A stretch of DNA of 64,000 bases from Marsupella aquatica (Eukaryota > Marchantiophyta): the NCBI GenBank assembly GCA_973895155.1, contig OZ316897.1:10974001-11038000 (forward strand), read 5' to 3'. The position numbers and the translations under genes are program-made. Under the pieces are notes generated by a model. It did no database searches, was not told where the DNA came from, and saw only the letters and a list, made by a program, of their open reading frames with translations. How positions within the stretch are numbered: position 1 is the stretch's first letter; every line of letters begins with the position of its first letter. Below, in pieces: positions 10,799 through 19,498 of this stretch.

Positions 10799-11407
10799 CT
10801 AATCTAATAACATGTTGTTGAGATCATCCTCATTTGGTGTTCTGGGAGGCTCTTCCTCAGTTTCTTCTTGTTCCTCTTCGGTCTCCTTCAGGACCTCAAC
10901 TACGTAAGTCGATGTCCCGAGAACACCCAATTGGCCTACAATTGGTGGTTGAATCTCATGACCTTCAACGCCGTGCCCTTCAATCTGGGATTCTTCATAT
11001 AAATTCCAGTTTGACTCCAGAATCATGATCCGGGATTTTACAAAATCAATTTGCGCAGAACTCTTATCAATAGCACAACCCTGGCGAGAATTGAGGAGCG
11101 TAGCAGCTAATGTCGATCCGGTTCCACAACAAAGATCAATAACCCAATCCTCTTTCTCAGAGAAATGGGAAACAAACCAAGCCCCCAAACCAACAGGCTT
11201 CTGATATGGGTTCACAACAAATCCCAACGGATCAACGAACTTCTTGGTTACACATGGAACCTTGATGATATTGACGCGAGACTCATCCGGTTGGAAATTG
11301 TACATGTTCATGTTCCGAATGCCTTCCTCGCTATAGAAACCTATCGACCAGTTCTCAAAACCCCACGCCAATCGAGCTCCAGCGGGACGCTCATGAATGT
11401 TAGTCTT
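10799..11407 (-). CDS. Methyltransferase target-recognition and motif I exon part (element B)
   Basis: The minus strand reads WGFENWSIGFYSEEG, then NPYQKPVGLGAWFVSHFSEK and DLCCGTGSTLAATLL, followed by GCAIDKSSAQIDFVKSRI. This matches the C-terminal half of N4-cytosine/N6-adenine methyltransferases of the PF01555 type: a KP.xL block, the S-adenosylmethionine-binding FxGxG loop (here CCGTGST) and an acidic residue at the next strand end. Motif I following motif IV defines the beta class. An acidic tail (EETEEEQEE-like) and LDNNMLLD-like end follow. The C copy has ICSGSGTR at the loop and a stop (TAG) just before it. Confidence 0.85.
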   Translation of the reverse strand, partial: KTNIHERPAGARLAWGFENWSIGFYSEEGIRNMNMYNFQPDESRVNIIKVPCVTKKFVDPLGFVVNPYQKPVGLGAWFVSHFSEKEDWVIDLCCGTGSTLAATLLNSRQGCAIDKSSAQIDFVKSRIMILESNWNLYEESQIEGHGVEGHEIQPPIVGQLGVLGTSTYVVEVLKETEEEQEETEEEPPRTPNEDDLNNMLLD

Positions 11408-11415
11408 CTCCCAGA

Positions 11416-11743
11416 CTCGGGGGGGTCACTATATGGAGGGTCATACATCGCGTGCGACGTTTTAGGGTTTGACCCCCCTAACTTTAAAGTGAAAAATATT
11501 TTTTTGCAAAACCCTTTCTTTCTTAAAATTTTGTCATTTTTTATTAAAAAACCCCTAAAAACTTTATAGAAAGTATTTTTTGCAATTAAATAGGCCTATG
11601 TGTTCTTTAAAGTCGACCAATCAATAAAACATGCCCTATGTGTTCTTCCACCAAACTTTGGAAGTCTTCCGCCACACCCATTTAAATGGGCCTATACTTC
11701 GTCGCACGTGATGTGTCACTTCCGTGGAAGTGACCCCCCCGAG
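11416..11743. mobile_element. hAT-type MITE, copy 3 (328 bp), inside the methyltransferase
   Basis: The ends are CTCGGGGGGGTCACTATATG and GGAAGTGACCCCCCCGAG, with inverted similarity continuing into a CGCGTGCGACG/CGTCGCACGTG block. The flanks are a perfect 8-bp duplication, CTCCCAGA (11408-11415 and 11744-11751). Ignoring it joins two coding parts of the methyltransferase exon (GIWEKTNIHERPAG), which align to the element C gene. Confidence 0.9.
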
Positions 11744-11751
11744 CTCCCAGA

Positions 11752-12248
11752 TTCCAGCCTCGACCCCACAGTTGCATACACTCTCCAGTGCAGACATCAA
11801 CCATATGCGTTTGTTGTAGTGAATGGATCACAACAAACCTCCACTGCTTAGCGGTCGTCATCTTTGAGAAACTTGTCAACATGTCTAAAATGTCCTTTTC
11901 TGTGAAGGCCACTTCATCAAACTCCGAACCAGGAGCATTAAAACCATACGGAATATCCGCAACCGCAAGGGTGTAAGCCCTTGGCTGAACAAAAGAATCC
12001 AAAATTCGAACATCACCAACATGGAGATAGTAGGGAAAAGAATCCCCGTCTGCATTTTTCCATGTTTGTTCAAACGCTTCTGTTGTGCCCTCGCCTAAGG
12101 ACCTCAGCCGATTGTACTTATCGATTACAGCAAGCACAAAATTCTTAAACACATAAGGGATTTCAACTGAGGGAACAATAACCTCCCCCGCAGAATTATA
12201 AGTGACAGCCGGAACCACTTTGCTTTTCCTTTTTGAATTAATCTTCAG
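11752..12248 (-). CDS. Methyltransferase motif IV exon part (element B)
   Basis: Coding starts after a TTTTTACAG acceptor at 12249. The key block is RAYTLAVADIPYGFNAPG. DIPYG occupies the place of the catalytic (D/N/S)PP(Y/F/W) motif IV. Downstream, WRFVVIHSLQ forms the following strand. Element C reads RAYTLALADIPYGFGM at the same place, so Ile instead of the first Pro is shared and is not a random lesion. A 1-base frameshift near 11800 separates this frame from CNCGVEAGIW, which aligns to the C copy. Confidence 0.8.
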
Positions 12249-12269
12249 CTGTAAAAATGTCAAACACAT

Positions 12270-12490
12270 CTACAGTTAGAATAGCGTGAGATGAATGCTA
12301 AAGCCGATAAAAATCTCGCGATGGAGCACGCTAGCCAATAGATGGAATCGCTTAGAAACCAACAAAGGAATGCTAAAGCCGATAAAAATCTCGCGATGGA
12401 GCACGCTAGCTGATAGATGCAATCGCTTAGAAACCAACAAAGGAATGCTAAAGCCGATAAAAATCTCGCAATAGAGCATGCTGTGAGAGG
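12270..12490. repeat. Three 74-bp repeats in intron 2 of the methyltransferase gene
   Basis: Each unit contains GAATGCTAAAGCCGATAAAA followed by ATCTCGCGATGGAGCACGCT and an ATCGCTTAGAAACCAACAAA block. The GCCGATAAAAATCTCGC core is a half-degenerate version of the element's palindrome and recurs inverted in intron 1 (13611 and 13678). The intron runs 12249-12499, with GTAAGC as donor on the minus strand. Confidence 0.85.
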
Positions 12491-12499
12491 AATGCTTAC

Positions 12500-13570
12500 C
12501 GCGTCACTCAATTTCTCTGCCCATATGCCAAGGACCAAGACATCTGTTTCGTTGGGAAACATTTCTCTGCATGTTGCCCAATCTGGCTGACCATATATCT
12601 GAAAAAATAGTTTCTTCACCTTGGCAAACTTTTTCAACTTCTCACCTTCCTTGTGCATTTGATCCAAAGTGATCACCTTCCCGATAACCCTGTTCAAGAG
12701 ACGCTTGACATGCTCCTTATTTGACAGTCCTTGGAGACCTCGAAATGAATTTAAGTTGAGGTCACCAGCAAGTTTATTCATTTTAATCTCCCTTACCGTC
12801 AAAGGTTTTACCTTTCCCTTTGCGTTCGTCGTTGCCATAATTTTTTTGGGTTGTCCTAAGACAATACCTTTCTCCCACATCTGGAAAATCTGCTCCTGAA
12901 GATCCCAAATTTCACCTGTTCAGAAAGCAATTTGGAAAGCCGGATCATGTTTGGCCATGGAGTCACAAACTCCTGGCGTGTACTCCATCATGCATTCTTG
13001 ACAACATGCTTCGTGGACATCTTTAGTCAAGCCCACACCCATTTCAAGGAAAATATTGTGACAAGCGCGAACTTGGTCAATTTTAGTCATGTTCTTCCGA
13101 TACTCCTGGTCATAGTTATGCTGGAAGCCTAACTTTTGGACCTCGGATCTCGTAAGCCCAACGTAAAACCAAGCTTCCAGCTCACCATATATTTGCTTCC
13201 CGTACATTTTAAACAACTCGGACTTTGCCCGAGCACCATGATTCCCTCCAATAATTCTATACTTCCATACCCTTGACTTCAGGATGTCCCAATCTGCGGT
13301 TGTGGGACAATCCTTCGGATCCACACACAGCACGAACGGGGCACTGAAGTTGGTGGGGTTTTTCATGAGAAGTATCTTGATATTTTCCACATGCAATCTA
13401 TCCACTGGTCTAATCAAAGTTGACAAATCCCCCTCCTCATCAAATATGAGATTGTCGACATGCAGAAGCACAGTTGTCCTTTGCACCTTTCGTTGCATCA
13501 GAAGACTGAGCTCTGCCTTGATCGCGTCCGTCTCATACATCGAAAGAGCCGTCTCCTCCTCCTGATCAGC
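12500..13570 (-). CDS. ParB-like domain exon of the methyltransferase fusion (element B)
   Basis: The exon begins after a TTTTGTAG acceptor with ADQEEETALSMYETDAI. The central block is PFVLCVDPKDCPTTADW, then VWKYRIIGGNHGARAKSEL. This resembles the ParB/Spo0J N-terminal fold, whose signature is a strand ending in Y.I..G.HR..A; here the His is kept and Arg is replaced by Gly. The C copy reads YYVIGGNHSACAKADL at the same point. ParB-like domains joined to PF01555-type methyltransferases are known from phages and bacteria, so the arrangement supports the reading. A TGA at about 12918 interrupts the exon, after which QEQIFQMWEKGIVLGQPKK continues in frame. DNA binding or CTP use is not shown. 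Confidence 0.65.
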
Positions 13571-13732
13571 CTACAAAAGCGTTGCAAATTCAATTAAGGA
13601 AAGAAACTGCGAGATTTTTATCGGAGTTCGCATTTGTTCAACATAACTCCACAATCCGCAATTCAGGAAATAAACAGCGAGATTTTTATCGGATTTCGTA
13701 TTTGTTAAATAGTACAACGACGTAGTACTTAC

Positions 13733-14692
13733 CAATGGCGCCGTAGGAACCGCAACTAGAACTGATGGAATTGACGGAGCTCTATCTACTTCTGCAGCCA
13801 CCGTCTCAGTCCAGCTAGTCCTCTTCCTCTTTGTGCTAAGTCCAGAACCAGATGGCCCGGATCCCTCGGATCCTTTACTTTCGCTTGGTTTAATGGATGG
13901 TCCTCGACGGTTGCCCCGGCCTCTCCCACTACCGCCAGTTTTCTGGCTCTTCTTCCCACCGTCAGAGGTTCCCGCGACATCTCCCCTGCCGCTACCTCTC
14001 CCTTTCCCTCTTCCACTTCCCGAAACCCGACCAGAAGTTGTAGGTTCGTCCACGTCAATATGTGTAGAGGATTGTAATGGTTCTTTCCGCCCCGACATTT
14101 TATCGGCATTAGAACCACCGCTGCCACTTGAACCTGGTTTCTTGAAAACAATTTTGCGGACAGGTTTGAACTCTTCACCCACAAGTCTCTTGTACTCTGC
14201 ATTCACCCTTGGAAGCATGATGGCATCACAATCTTGCACATACTGGCCGATCCAAGCCGAACCCATAACATTCATCTCTCTTGCTGCCCGAACTTTGGCA
14301 ATAAGGGGATCTTCTGGATAACTGTCCATCGATTTCTCATCAAAGTTATTGAGAGTAACAATGAGAGATGTGAAACCCTTGCGCCCACACATTGTCAAGA
14401 AACTAAGGCCCTCTGTCAACACTTTTCCCTCCCCGTGGCTAACCATGAACTCGACGATGGCAACAGCAATGACAGGGCCATACAAAACATTAACCTTCGC
14501 CAATTAGACCCAAAGGATTGGGGTAGCACAATCTTCGAAACCCGTGGACTGTAATCTGGCGTCACGGAAGTACCATGGCTTCTTGATACACTTGACCTCT
14601 TCACAAATGTCTTCACTCGTCCAAATTGCATTGGTGAGGCTTGTCATGAGACTTTCTGCCTCAGCAGATCCACTCTTTCCACTAGCAGCCAT
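13733..14692 (-). CDS. N-terminal exon of the ParB-methyltransferase gene (element B)
   Basis: It reads MAASGKSGSAEAESLMTSL, then KKPWYFRDARLQSTGF, an in-frame TAA at about 14505, and AKVNVLYGPVIAVAIVEF. A long Gly/Ser/Arg linker with SGRGKGRGSGRG and RGRGNRRGPS-like stretches follows, then KRKRTSWTETVAAE. The linker is basic and may bind nucleic acid or serve for nuclear entry. Element C has the equivalent KKPFLMLCIYETLPSGGLG and a Ser-rich linker. Donor GTAAGTAC follows at 13732. I recognise no fold in the part before the linker. Confidence 0.6.
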
Positions 14693-14730
14693 GGCAAAGT
14701 CTGCAAATAAACAAATTCCAATGCAAAGAG

Positions 14731-14815
14731 CGATAAAATTATCGCCGCCAATCTCACAGCACATGTGGACACAACATCTCATCACACAAGGACAAAGAGA
14801 CCGATAAAATTATCG
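14731..14815. promoter_or_regulatory. Two palindromes upstream of the methyltransferase start
   Basis: CGATAAAATTATCG occurs at 14731-14744 and again at 14802-14815, 40-125 bp upstream of the ATG at 14692. A telomere-like run (CCTAAACCTAAACCCTAA) lies just beyond, at about 14896-14916. No clear TATA box is seen. Autoregulation by the element's own DNA-binding protein is possible, but this is inference. Confidence 0.6.
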
Positions 14816-14912
14816 CAAAAGTGAGCCTTCTTTAAATTGATGGCCAAGTGTACAGGTCAAAGAATCAGCTACGGAACCCTAAATCCAAAACCTTAACCCC
14901 TAAACCTAAACC

Positions 14913-16489
14913 CTAATCATAGTTGAACCTCGCCAGAGCGAAGCGTTCGATCCGCTTCTTGGGCCATTGGGGAATATGAGTGACGCGATGATCATAAGCC
15001 CACAGCCAATGGAAATCAACTTCACTAGTCTCAGGATTCACTACTGCTACTGAATACCGGCGTGATGGAATGTCACAACAAGCATTTGTGCAGCATGGAT
15101 AGATCTCACCATTGGCAAGGACGTTCGTCCACAGGCAACTTACATAGATCAAGTTAAAGAGCGCACAGACCGGCTGGGGGGGGAGTTGACAAATCTTGTA
15201 TGAATATAGTTTCCCACCAGTGTCAATAAAAACTCGGTGGCAAGAGGATTGTCCAGCTCGTCAATCACATCCTGAATCTCATCGAATGCTCTACGTTTGT
15301 TGTCGGCATAGAATTCTGGCTCATAAGCAGGATTGCCCTTCACAACATGACAGCAGTGGAGTATAAAACGTCTTACTGCACCGGTTTTCAGAAAGAGTAG
15401 GATAACTCTTCTAGAAAATCCAACATATCTATCCCACCGAATATAAATTTCTCCCCCTACCTGATCTACGTAGAAGTGAAATGCGTTATGGTAAAACGGT
15501 TTTACTACCAGCCTGCATATCTTCAAAATTAGTGACTCATCCAGCCTCCTTAGCTGGTCCAGCATGGCTCCATTCCCCCATTCTGGAGGATCCGAGTAGG
15601 GTACAAAAATGCGTCGCTCGAGCATGGCCTGATCACCGAATAGAAATCAGGAATAATTTTTGGAGAACATACTAATTACAATTCTACAAGTTTCATCCAA
15701 CTTTACAGTACCTTGTATAACGGGCTGTGAAGCCAATGCACTTGTCAGCTAATCGTCCAAAGAGGCGCAAACAAATACACTCTGGACCACACAACCCGAA
15801 GTCAGGGGAGGCAGAGTCAATTACATTCAAAGTGTTTCTTTACAAGCTCTTCTCGAGAAAATCTTAGAGCACCCAAAATTGACTAGAGGAATGAGGAGTG
15901 CGATAAATTTATCGGATGTTCGCAGCAATGCCTCATCCACTCAGACTCGTCCATGCCATGCAAGAATTGTCCGCTTTCCGTTTTCTCCAAGATTTATCCA
16001 AACTCTACAAAACTGATCTAACTGCTCATACGAAAAGCACCCAAGCATATCTATGGGAGGCAGGAAATGAGTTTCCTCTCGGAAGACCCTAGCAATATGT
16101 ATGTTTGAGAGAAGGTCGGCATTAGGAATGCTTGCGAGCATTTTGTTTATGTCATTGATCTCACGGACTGCATATTTCAATAGCGCCCAAAATCGTGTAC
16201 CAACTACAAGATGGTTCCATTTCTTCGAGGTGGCTCCAAGACAAATGATTGTTCTCATTCGAGTCAGTCGTTCTTCAGCTAGAAGTTTTAGGTCAAGGCC
16301 AAGGTGTTCATCTTGTGTGCAAGACAAGGCTAGGAGGGGCCAAATGTGAGATTCAACGAGTTCATCGGGAAGTCCATTCAACAAACTTCCGCATTCCACA
16401 CCGGGCACTTTTCCTTGAATATATTTTCTACGCTTGTGGGCTAAAACGGATCCCATCTTTGCAACGATTAGATTCTCCGATGCAGCCAT
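14913..16489 (-). pseudogene. F-box-like gene carried by element B
   Basis: The start at 16489 has a plant-like ATGGCTGC context (MAASENLIVAKMG). About 45 residues in is an F-box-like helix set: LLNGLPDELVESHIWPLL, then ICLGATSKKWNHLVVGTRF (pattern LPDxLv..i, then TSKxWxxLv). A second coding block (15625-14913) follows an AG acceptor and reads MLERRIFVPYSDPPEWGNG, then RWDRYVGFSRRVILLFL. An 8-C run at about 15176-15183 shifts the frame; after it NLIYVSCLWTNVLANGEIY and RRYSVAVVNPETSEVDF continue to the stop at 14913. F-box proteins usually act as substrate adaptors in SCF ubiquitin ligases. Its substrate and its role in the transposon are unknown. The intron holds a perfect CGATAAATTTATCG at 15901. 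Confidence 0.6.
15901..15914. repeat. Perfect palindrome in the F-box-like gene intron
   Basis: CGATAAATTTATCG is a perfect 14-bp palindrome. It lies between the two coding blocks of the F-box-like gene, away from either terminus of element B, showing that the sites are not confined to the ends. Confidence 0.9.
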
Positions 16490-17146
16490 GAAGCAGAGCT
16501 ACCAAAACCACCAATAAAAATACCTTCAATCACCAGGTGTAACCGAACACATCCACAGTACCAACCCTGCACGACAGTTTAATGATTAGGACTCGTGACG
16601 TATTATATTCGCTGCGCAAGGGTAGGACTTGTTTATTTAAATATGTCCTTCCAAGACGCGCCTCAATGAAAAGGTCGAAACACTCATCGTGAAAGGTTCA
16701 CCCAAGGGTCTTTGTTCCAAATCTTACAATAGAAGTGAGCCTGTTTGTGGTACTTGTTGTCAAGACGACAACAACAATAGTTACAAGAAAACTCCAAAGA
16801 ATGTAAACACGCCGTTAACATCAACCTCGAACGAATTGGAACTCTTGCATCATTCATTCCTCAGAATTCAATGCAGAGAGGATTCTGCCTATCTACAGGA
16901 TCAGTACCACCCACCCACAATGCTCCTATACTGATGGGGAGAACTTTGAGTCGCACGAGTCTCTTGTACAACCGGCGTGCACGTTTGACACGATTTTCAA
17001 GGAAGACAGCCATTTGTCACAATACCTGTTGTCCACGGAGTGCAATCGACCTTCCGTTGTGCCTCCTAAACCAGCAACACTGCGACATCAGAGATGAAGA
17101 TGAGTCTCCAAACAAAACAAAGGAAAATGATTCTCACAGGAGGATG

Positions 17147-17479
17147 CAATAAGTTTATCGCACTCCGCATTCGAATTGAAAATATGACTTCCTCAGACAC
17201 CTAACCCCTGAATTCAATCTTTCACAAAAATGACAACTCCGATAAATTTATCGGATTCTCAATTACTCCTCTTTCCATGAAAGGAATGAAGACTCCGATA
17301 AATTTATCGGAATGAAGGCAACACCTCTCTAAACACTGGATCAAATGATTGCAACAGAGGAATGTAGAATGTGATAAATTTATCGCAGTCCACTCGGATC
17401 TGGACATTTTACACTAAATGACTAGTTAGTCTTACATGGAGAACTTGAACAGGAATGGCTGTTCCGATAAATTTATCGG
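17147..17479. repeat. Element B right subterminal palindrome array
   Basis: Perfect 16-bp CCGATAAATTTATCGG occurs at 17239-17254, 17295-17310 and 17464-17479. GATAAATTTATC is at 17373-17384 and a diverged version at 17147. GGAATG or CATTCC often lies next to a site. The sites are spaced by about 55-90 bp. Confidence 0.95.
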
Positions 17480-17601
17480 GTTTTCGGTAGAAAGAGTCGA
17501 ATCGCTTGGGAGGAATGTAAGACTTGATGGGAGTTTGGTATTCGCTCTCAGTCAGGAGATATTTGCTATGGCGAAAGCAAATGTTTTATGGGCAGCCCGC
17601 T

Positions 17602-17616
17602 CCTCTTTATATAGGA
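17602..17616 (-). promoter_or_regulatory. TATA box reading inward from the right end of element B
   Basis: The minus strand reads CTCCTATATAAAGAGGAG at about 17600-17617. It would start a leftward transcript through the right palindrome array. The first clear coding exon, the F-box-like gene, lies 1.1 kb away, so a long 5' leader or intron is needed. Nearby, the palindrome AACCATGGTT occurs twice (17626-17655). Confidence 0.5.
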
Positions 17617-17898
17617 GACGCTCTAAACCATGGTTAATTTCCCCTTAACCATGGTTAAGTTTCCCCTTTACCTGGGTTAGTGCGTGGTTGTTCCTGGATT
17701 ACGCGGTTCGGACCAAGTTACTCGCAGTTCAGACTTTTTCACTGACGGAATGTAAAACCCGATGCACGTATCGTTCCCTGCATTCCCGCGGCGATGCAAT
17801 GGAGGAAAGTGGCGTTTCGGAGAGTTTTTTCCAGTTTTATCGGTCATTGCATTGCCTTAGAAAAAAAACGGGATCGGGCTAAACGAGAACTCCGACAC

Positions 17899-17924
17899 AC
17901 TTCTTGGTCGGTCCGAAATCGTGT
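17899..17924 (-). repeat. Element B right terminal inverted repeat
   Basis: Read on the minus strand it begins ACACGATTTCGGACCGACCA and continues AGAAGTGTG. A second AACGAGAAC-type motif 10 bp further in is inverted (AAACGAGAACT on the plus strand at 17881). The left end of element A has the same inverted pair. The host LINE sequence resumes at 17925 with TGAGAT. Confidence 0.85.
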
Positions 17925-18724
17925 TGAGATATTGTTGATCATCTTTTTTCCGTAGAAGAACTATGAAGCCCCAAGTGAATTCAACTGAGGACAACCCCTC
18001 AACCATTCCATGCAACAGTGCCCTCATAGGGAAGGTCCTACCATTTTCCATATATTGTGCGACAAAGAATTCAACGGGGACCCCATCAGGACCAGGGTAC
18101 TTGTTGTTTGCTAGTGCAGCAGCAGCCTTGCCAAGTTCATCTATTGTGAGGGGTACATTCATCAAATCTTGATCCTCCACTGTAATATGTTTAATTTGTT
18201 TGTAGGTGCAGGACCTGTGCAAGTTGTTCCCAATGAGGACCATTGGATTGACCAAGAATATCTTGAAAAACATTTGTGGCCATGTCTACCATCTCCTCCC
18301 AATTACTAACGATTTGTCCCTCGTTAGTAAACAGTTGTGTGATCTCATTATTCAAAGCCAGACCCTTGAAAGACCAAAAGAAGAGCTTGGAACATTTGTC
18401 TCCTTCACCAATCCAACGTGATTGCAAGATGTAATCCATCCAGTCCGCCTATTCAATCTCAAATTCTTGCAGTATTACTTTCGCTTCCTGCAGTTCATCT
18501 TGACGCGCATTGTTTTGTGGTTCTTCTTCCAAAGCGAGTTGTCCCCAAGCAAGGTTTTTGCAGAGGGAGACTTCCTTCTTCCTTCTTTCATTGGCCTTCC
18601 TTTTCCCCCAACACCTATCAAATTTCTGGGCTCTGGCAAGGCACCATGAGAGAGTCTTATCCGCCGCCATGCCCTTCTCCATGAAATATGCTTCCTCCTT
18701 CTCCCATAGGATCATGATTATGTG
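17925..18724 (-). pseudogene. LINE ORF2 pre-RT and RT start
   Basis: The minus strand reads RWIGEGDKCSKLFFWSFKG, then after a frameshift LANNKYPGPDGVPVEFF and GFIVLLRKKDDQQYL. N.K.PGPDG and the LL.KKDDQ.YL block are the first conserved RT motifs of plant LINEs. The upstream part, from MILWEKEEAYFMEKGMAAD, is the linker after the endonuclease. The RT breaks off at the duplicated 6-bp site of element B and continues at 6152. The upstream linker joins the endonuclease in frame across the solo LTR. Confidence 0.85.
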
Positions 18725-18729
18725 TTCTT

Positions 18730-19095
18730 TGTTAGGTATTTACTCATTCAAGGTCTAGGGTTACGACATGTAACTGTACTAGTTAGGTTAACCGTGGTCG
18801 GAGACGTGGTTAGGTTAACTAGGTTGCACACTATATGCCAAGTGGTGTTTGCTTGGATAAGTGGAACTTAGGCTCATTGTTACGGAGCCACTTGAGAGAT
18901 GAGGAGAACTTACACTATGGGGACTTGGTTTAGCCAATGGGCTTAGAGTTTAGTAAAGCTATATTGTGTGTTCCCATGGATGCGGGCGTGGACGTAGCCT
19001 CGAGGAGGTGAATCACGCGCGTATCTCTTGTGTCGACTACTTGCGCATTGGATGTGTCATATGCTAACCATTGCGATTGTCATCTATCCTCAACA
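18730..19095. mobile_element. Solo LTR (366 bp)
   Basis: On the plus strand it begins TGTTAGGTATTTACTC and ends GTCATCTATCCTCAACA, with TG/CA termini in short inverted repeats (TGTTAGG against TGTTGAGG). The flanks are the 5-bp duplication TTCTT (18725-18729 and 19096-19100). Leaving it out joins the LINE codons in frame (QSDYQE then HIIMILWEKE). There is no coding capacity and no internal retrotransposon sequence, so it is best read as a solo LTR from unequal recombination; whether Copia or Gypsy is open. Confidence 0.85.
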
Positions 19096-19100
19096 TTCTT

Positions 19101-19440
19101 GATAGTCGCTCTGCTTCTGGTGACTAACATTCATGCGGTGTTGTGAATGCCTTTTGGTAGGCAAAATAGGGGTGATCATAGCTATCACTAACGCATGATC
19201 CGACAAGGTAATCCTAGGCAGAATGGTGGAGGAGACCCCTAATTTCTCCTTTACTGCTCCCCTGGACACATAAATTCTATCTAGCCTACGTAGAATCCCA
19301 TGACCCACGTTAATTATGTGCATCTTGTATGACTAGTATGTGTCAAAAACTTCTTTTGTTGTCCCAACTGAAATGCAGGTGTCCAGGTTTCTCCTGAGAT
19401 GAGTCCACTAGGTGAAGTCATTGCTTTAGATGATGCTAGG
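19101..19440 (-). pseudogene. LINE endonuclease C-terminal part
   Basis: The minus strand reads HGILRRLDRIYVSRGAVKEK, then LPRITLSDHALVIAMI. RLDRIYVS and LSDHALV are the DR.. and SDH active-site blocks of the exonuclease-endonuclease-phosphatase domain of LINEs. Upstream, SPSGLISGETWTPAF fits the segment before it. The rest of the domain is missing because the gypsy LTR sequence begins near 19490. Confidence 0.75.
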
Positions 19441-19498
19441 CCCATTTTTCACTGCCTGAAATGGTCGACGTGTTGTTGCCCCCCTTTAGATCAGAGAT

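Larger units (their letters stand above)
10799..14692 (-). pseudogene. ParB-like domain fused to beta-class DNA methyltransferase (element B)
   Basis: The gene starts at ATG 14692 in a plant-like context (GCCATGGCT). Three exons can be placed: 14692-13733, 13570-12500 and 12248-10799, with GTAAG donors, AG acceptors and phase 0 at the first junction. In order the product has an N-terminal region, a Gly/Ser/Arg-rich linker, a ParB-like segment, a helical spacer, methyltransferase motif IV, target-recognition region and motif I, and an acidic tail; about 1040 residues in all. Element C carries the same gene in the same order. Lesions are a TAA at about 14505, a TGA at about 12918, a frameshift near 11800 between motif IV and the MITE, and a MITE at 11416-11743. 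Palindromes sit in both introns and upstream of the start. Confidence 0.8.
6153..17924. mobile_element. Element B: 11.8 kb TIR DNA transposon with ParB-methyltransferase
   Basis: Both ends begin ACACGATTTCGGACCGA (left at 6153, right read on the minus strand from 17924). The flanks are TGAGAA and TGAGAT, a 6-bp duplication with one difference. The insertion splits a LINE RT exactly in frame. Inside, a DUF7869-like gene runs rightward from a TATA box at 7117. A ParB-methyltransferase gene and an F-box-like gene run leftward, and the two sets converge at about 10.5-10.8 kb. About twenty CGATAAATTTATCG-type palindromes lie in both ends, between genes and in introns. Two MITEs have inserted since. 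The termini match those of element A, so both belong to one family. The superfamily is not known to me; the 6-bp duplication excludes typical hAT (8), MULE (9) and CACTA (3). Confidence 0.85.
2490..19490 (-). mobile_element. LINE retrotransposon, minus strand, heavily interrupted
   Basis: Read on the minus strand, the pieces run endonuclease (19440-19101), pre-RT and RT (18724-17925), RT continuation (6152-5996), later RT or thumb (5872-5361) and a C-terminal part (4303-2740). They share one orientation and can be joined across the inserts. The solo LTR, element B and the large MULE-type MITE all sit inside duplicated target sites. Joining the flanks restores the frame at 18724/19100 and at 6152/17925. 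The 3' end is placed near 2490, where the minus strand reads GTTGCGAGGGGAAAAAAAG. The 5' end is lost at the gypsy LTR near 19490. Segments also carry ordinary stops and frameshifts, so the copy is dead. Confidence 0.85.

Noticed and set aside
12276-12490. Open frame with repeated ALAFLCWFLSD
   Set aside because: It is the translation of three intronic 74-bp repeats, with splice sites on both sides.
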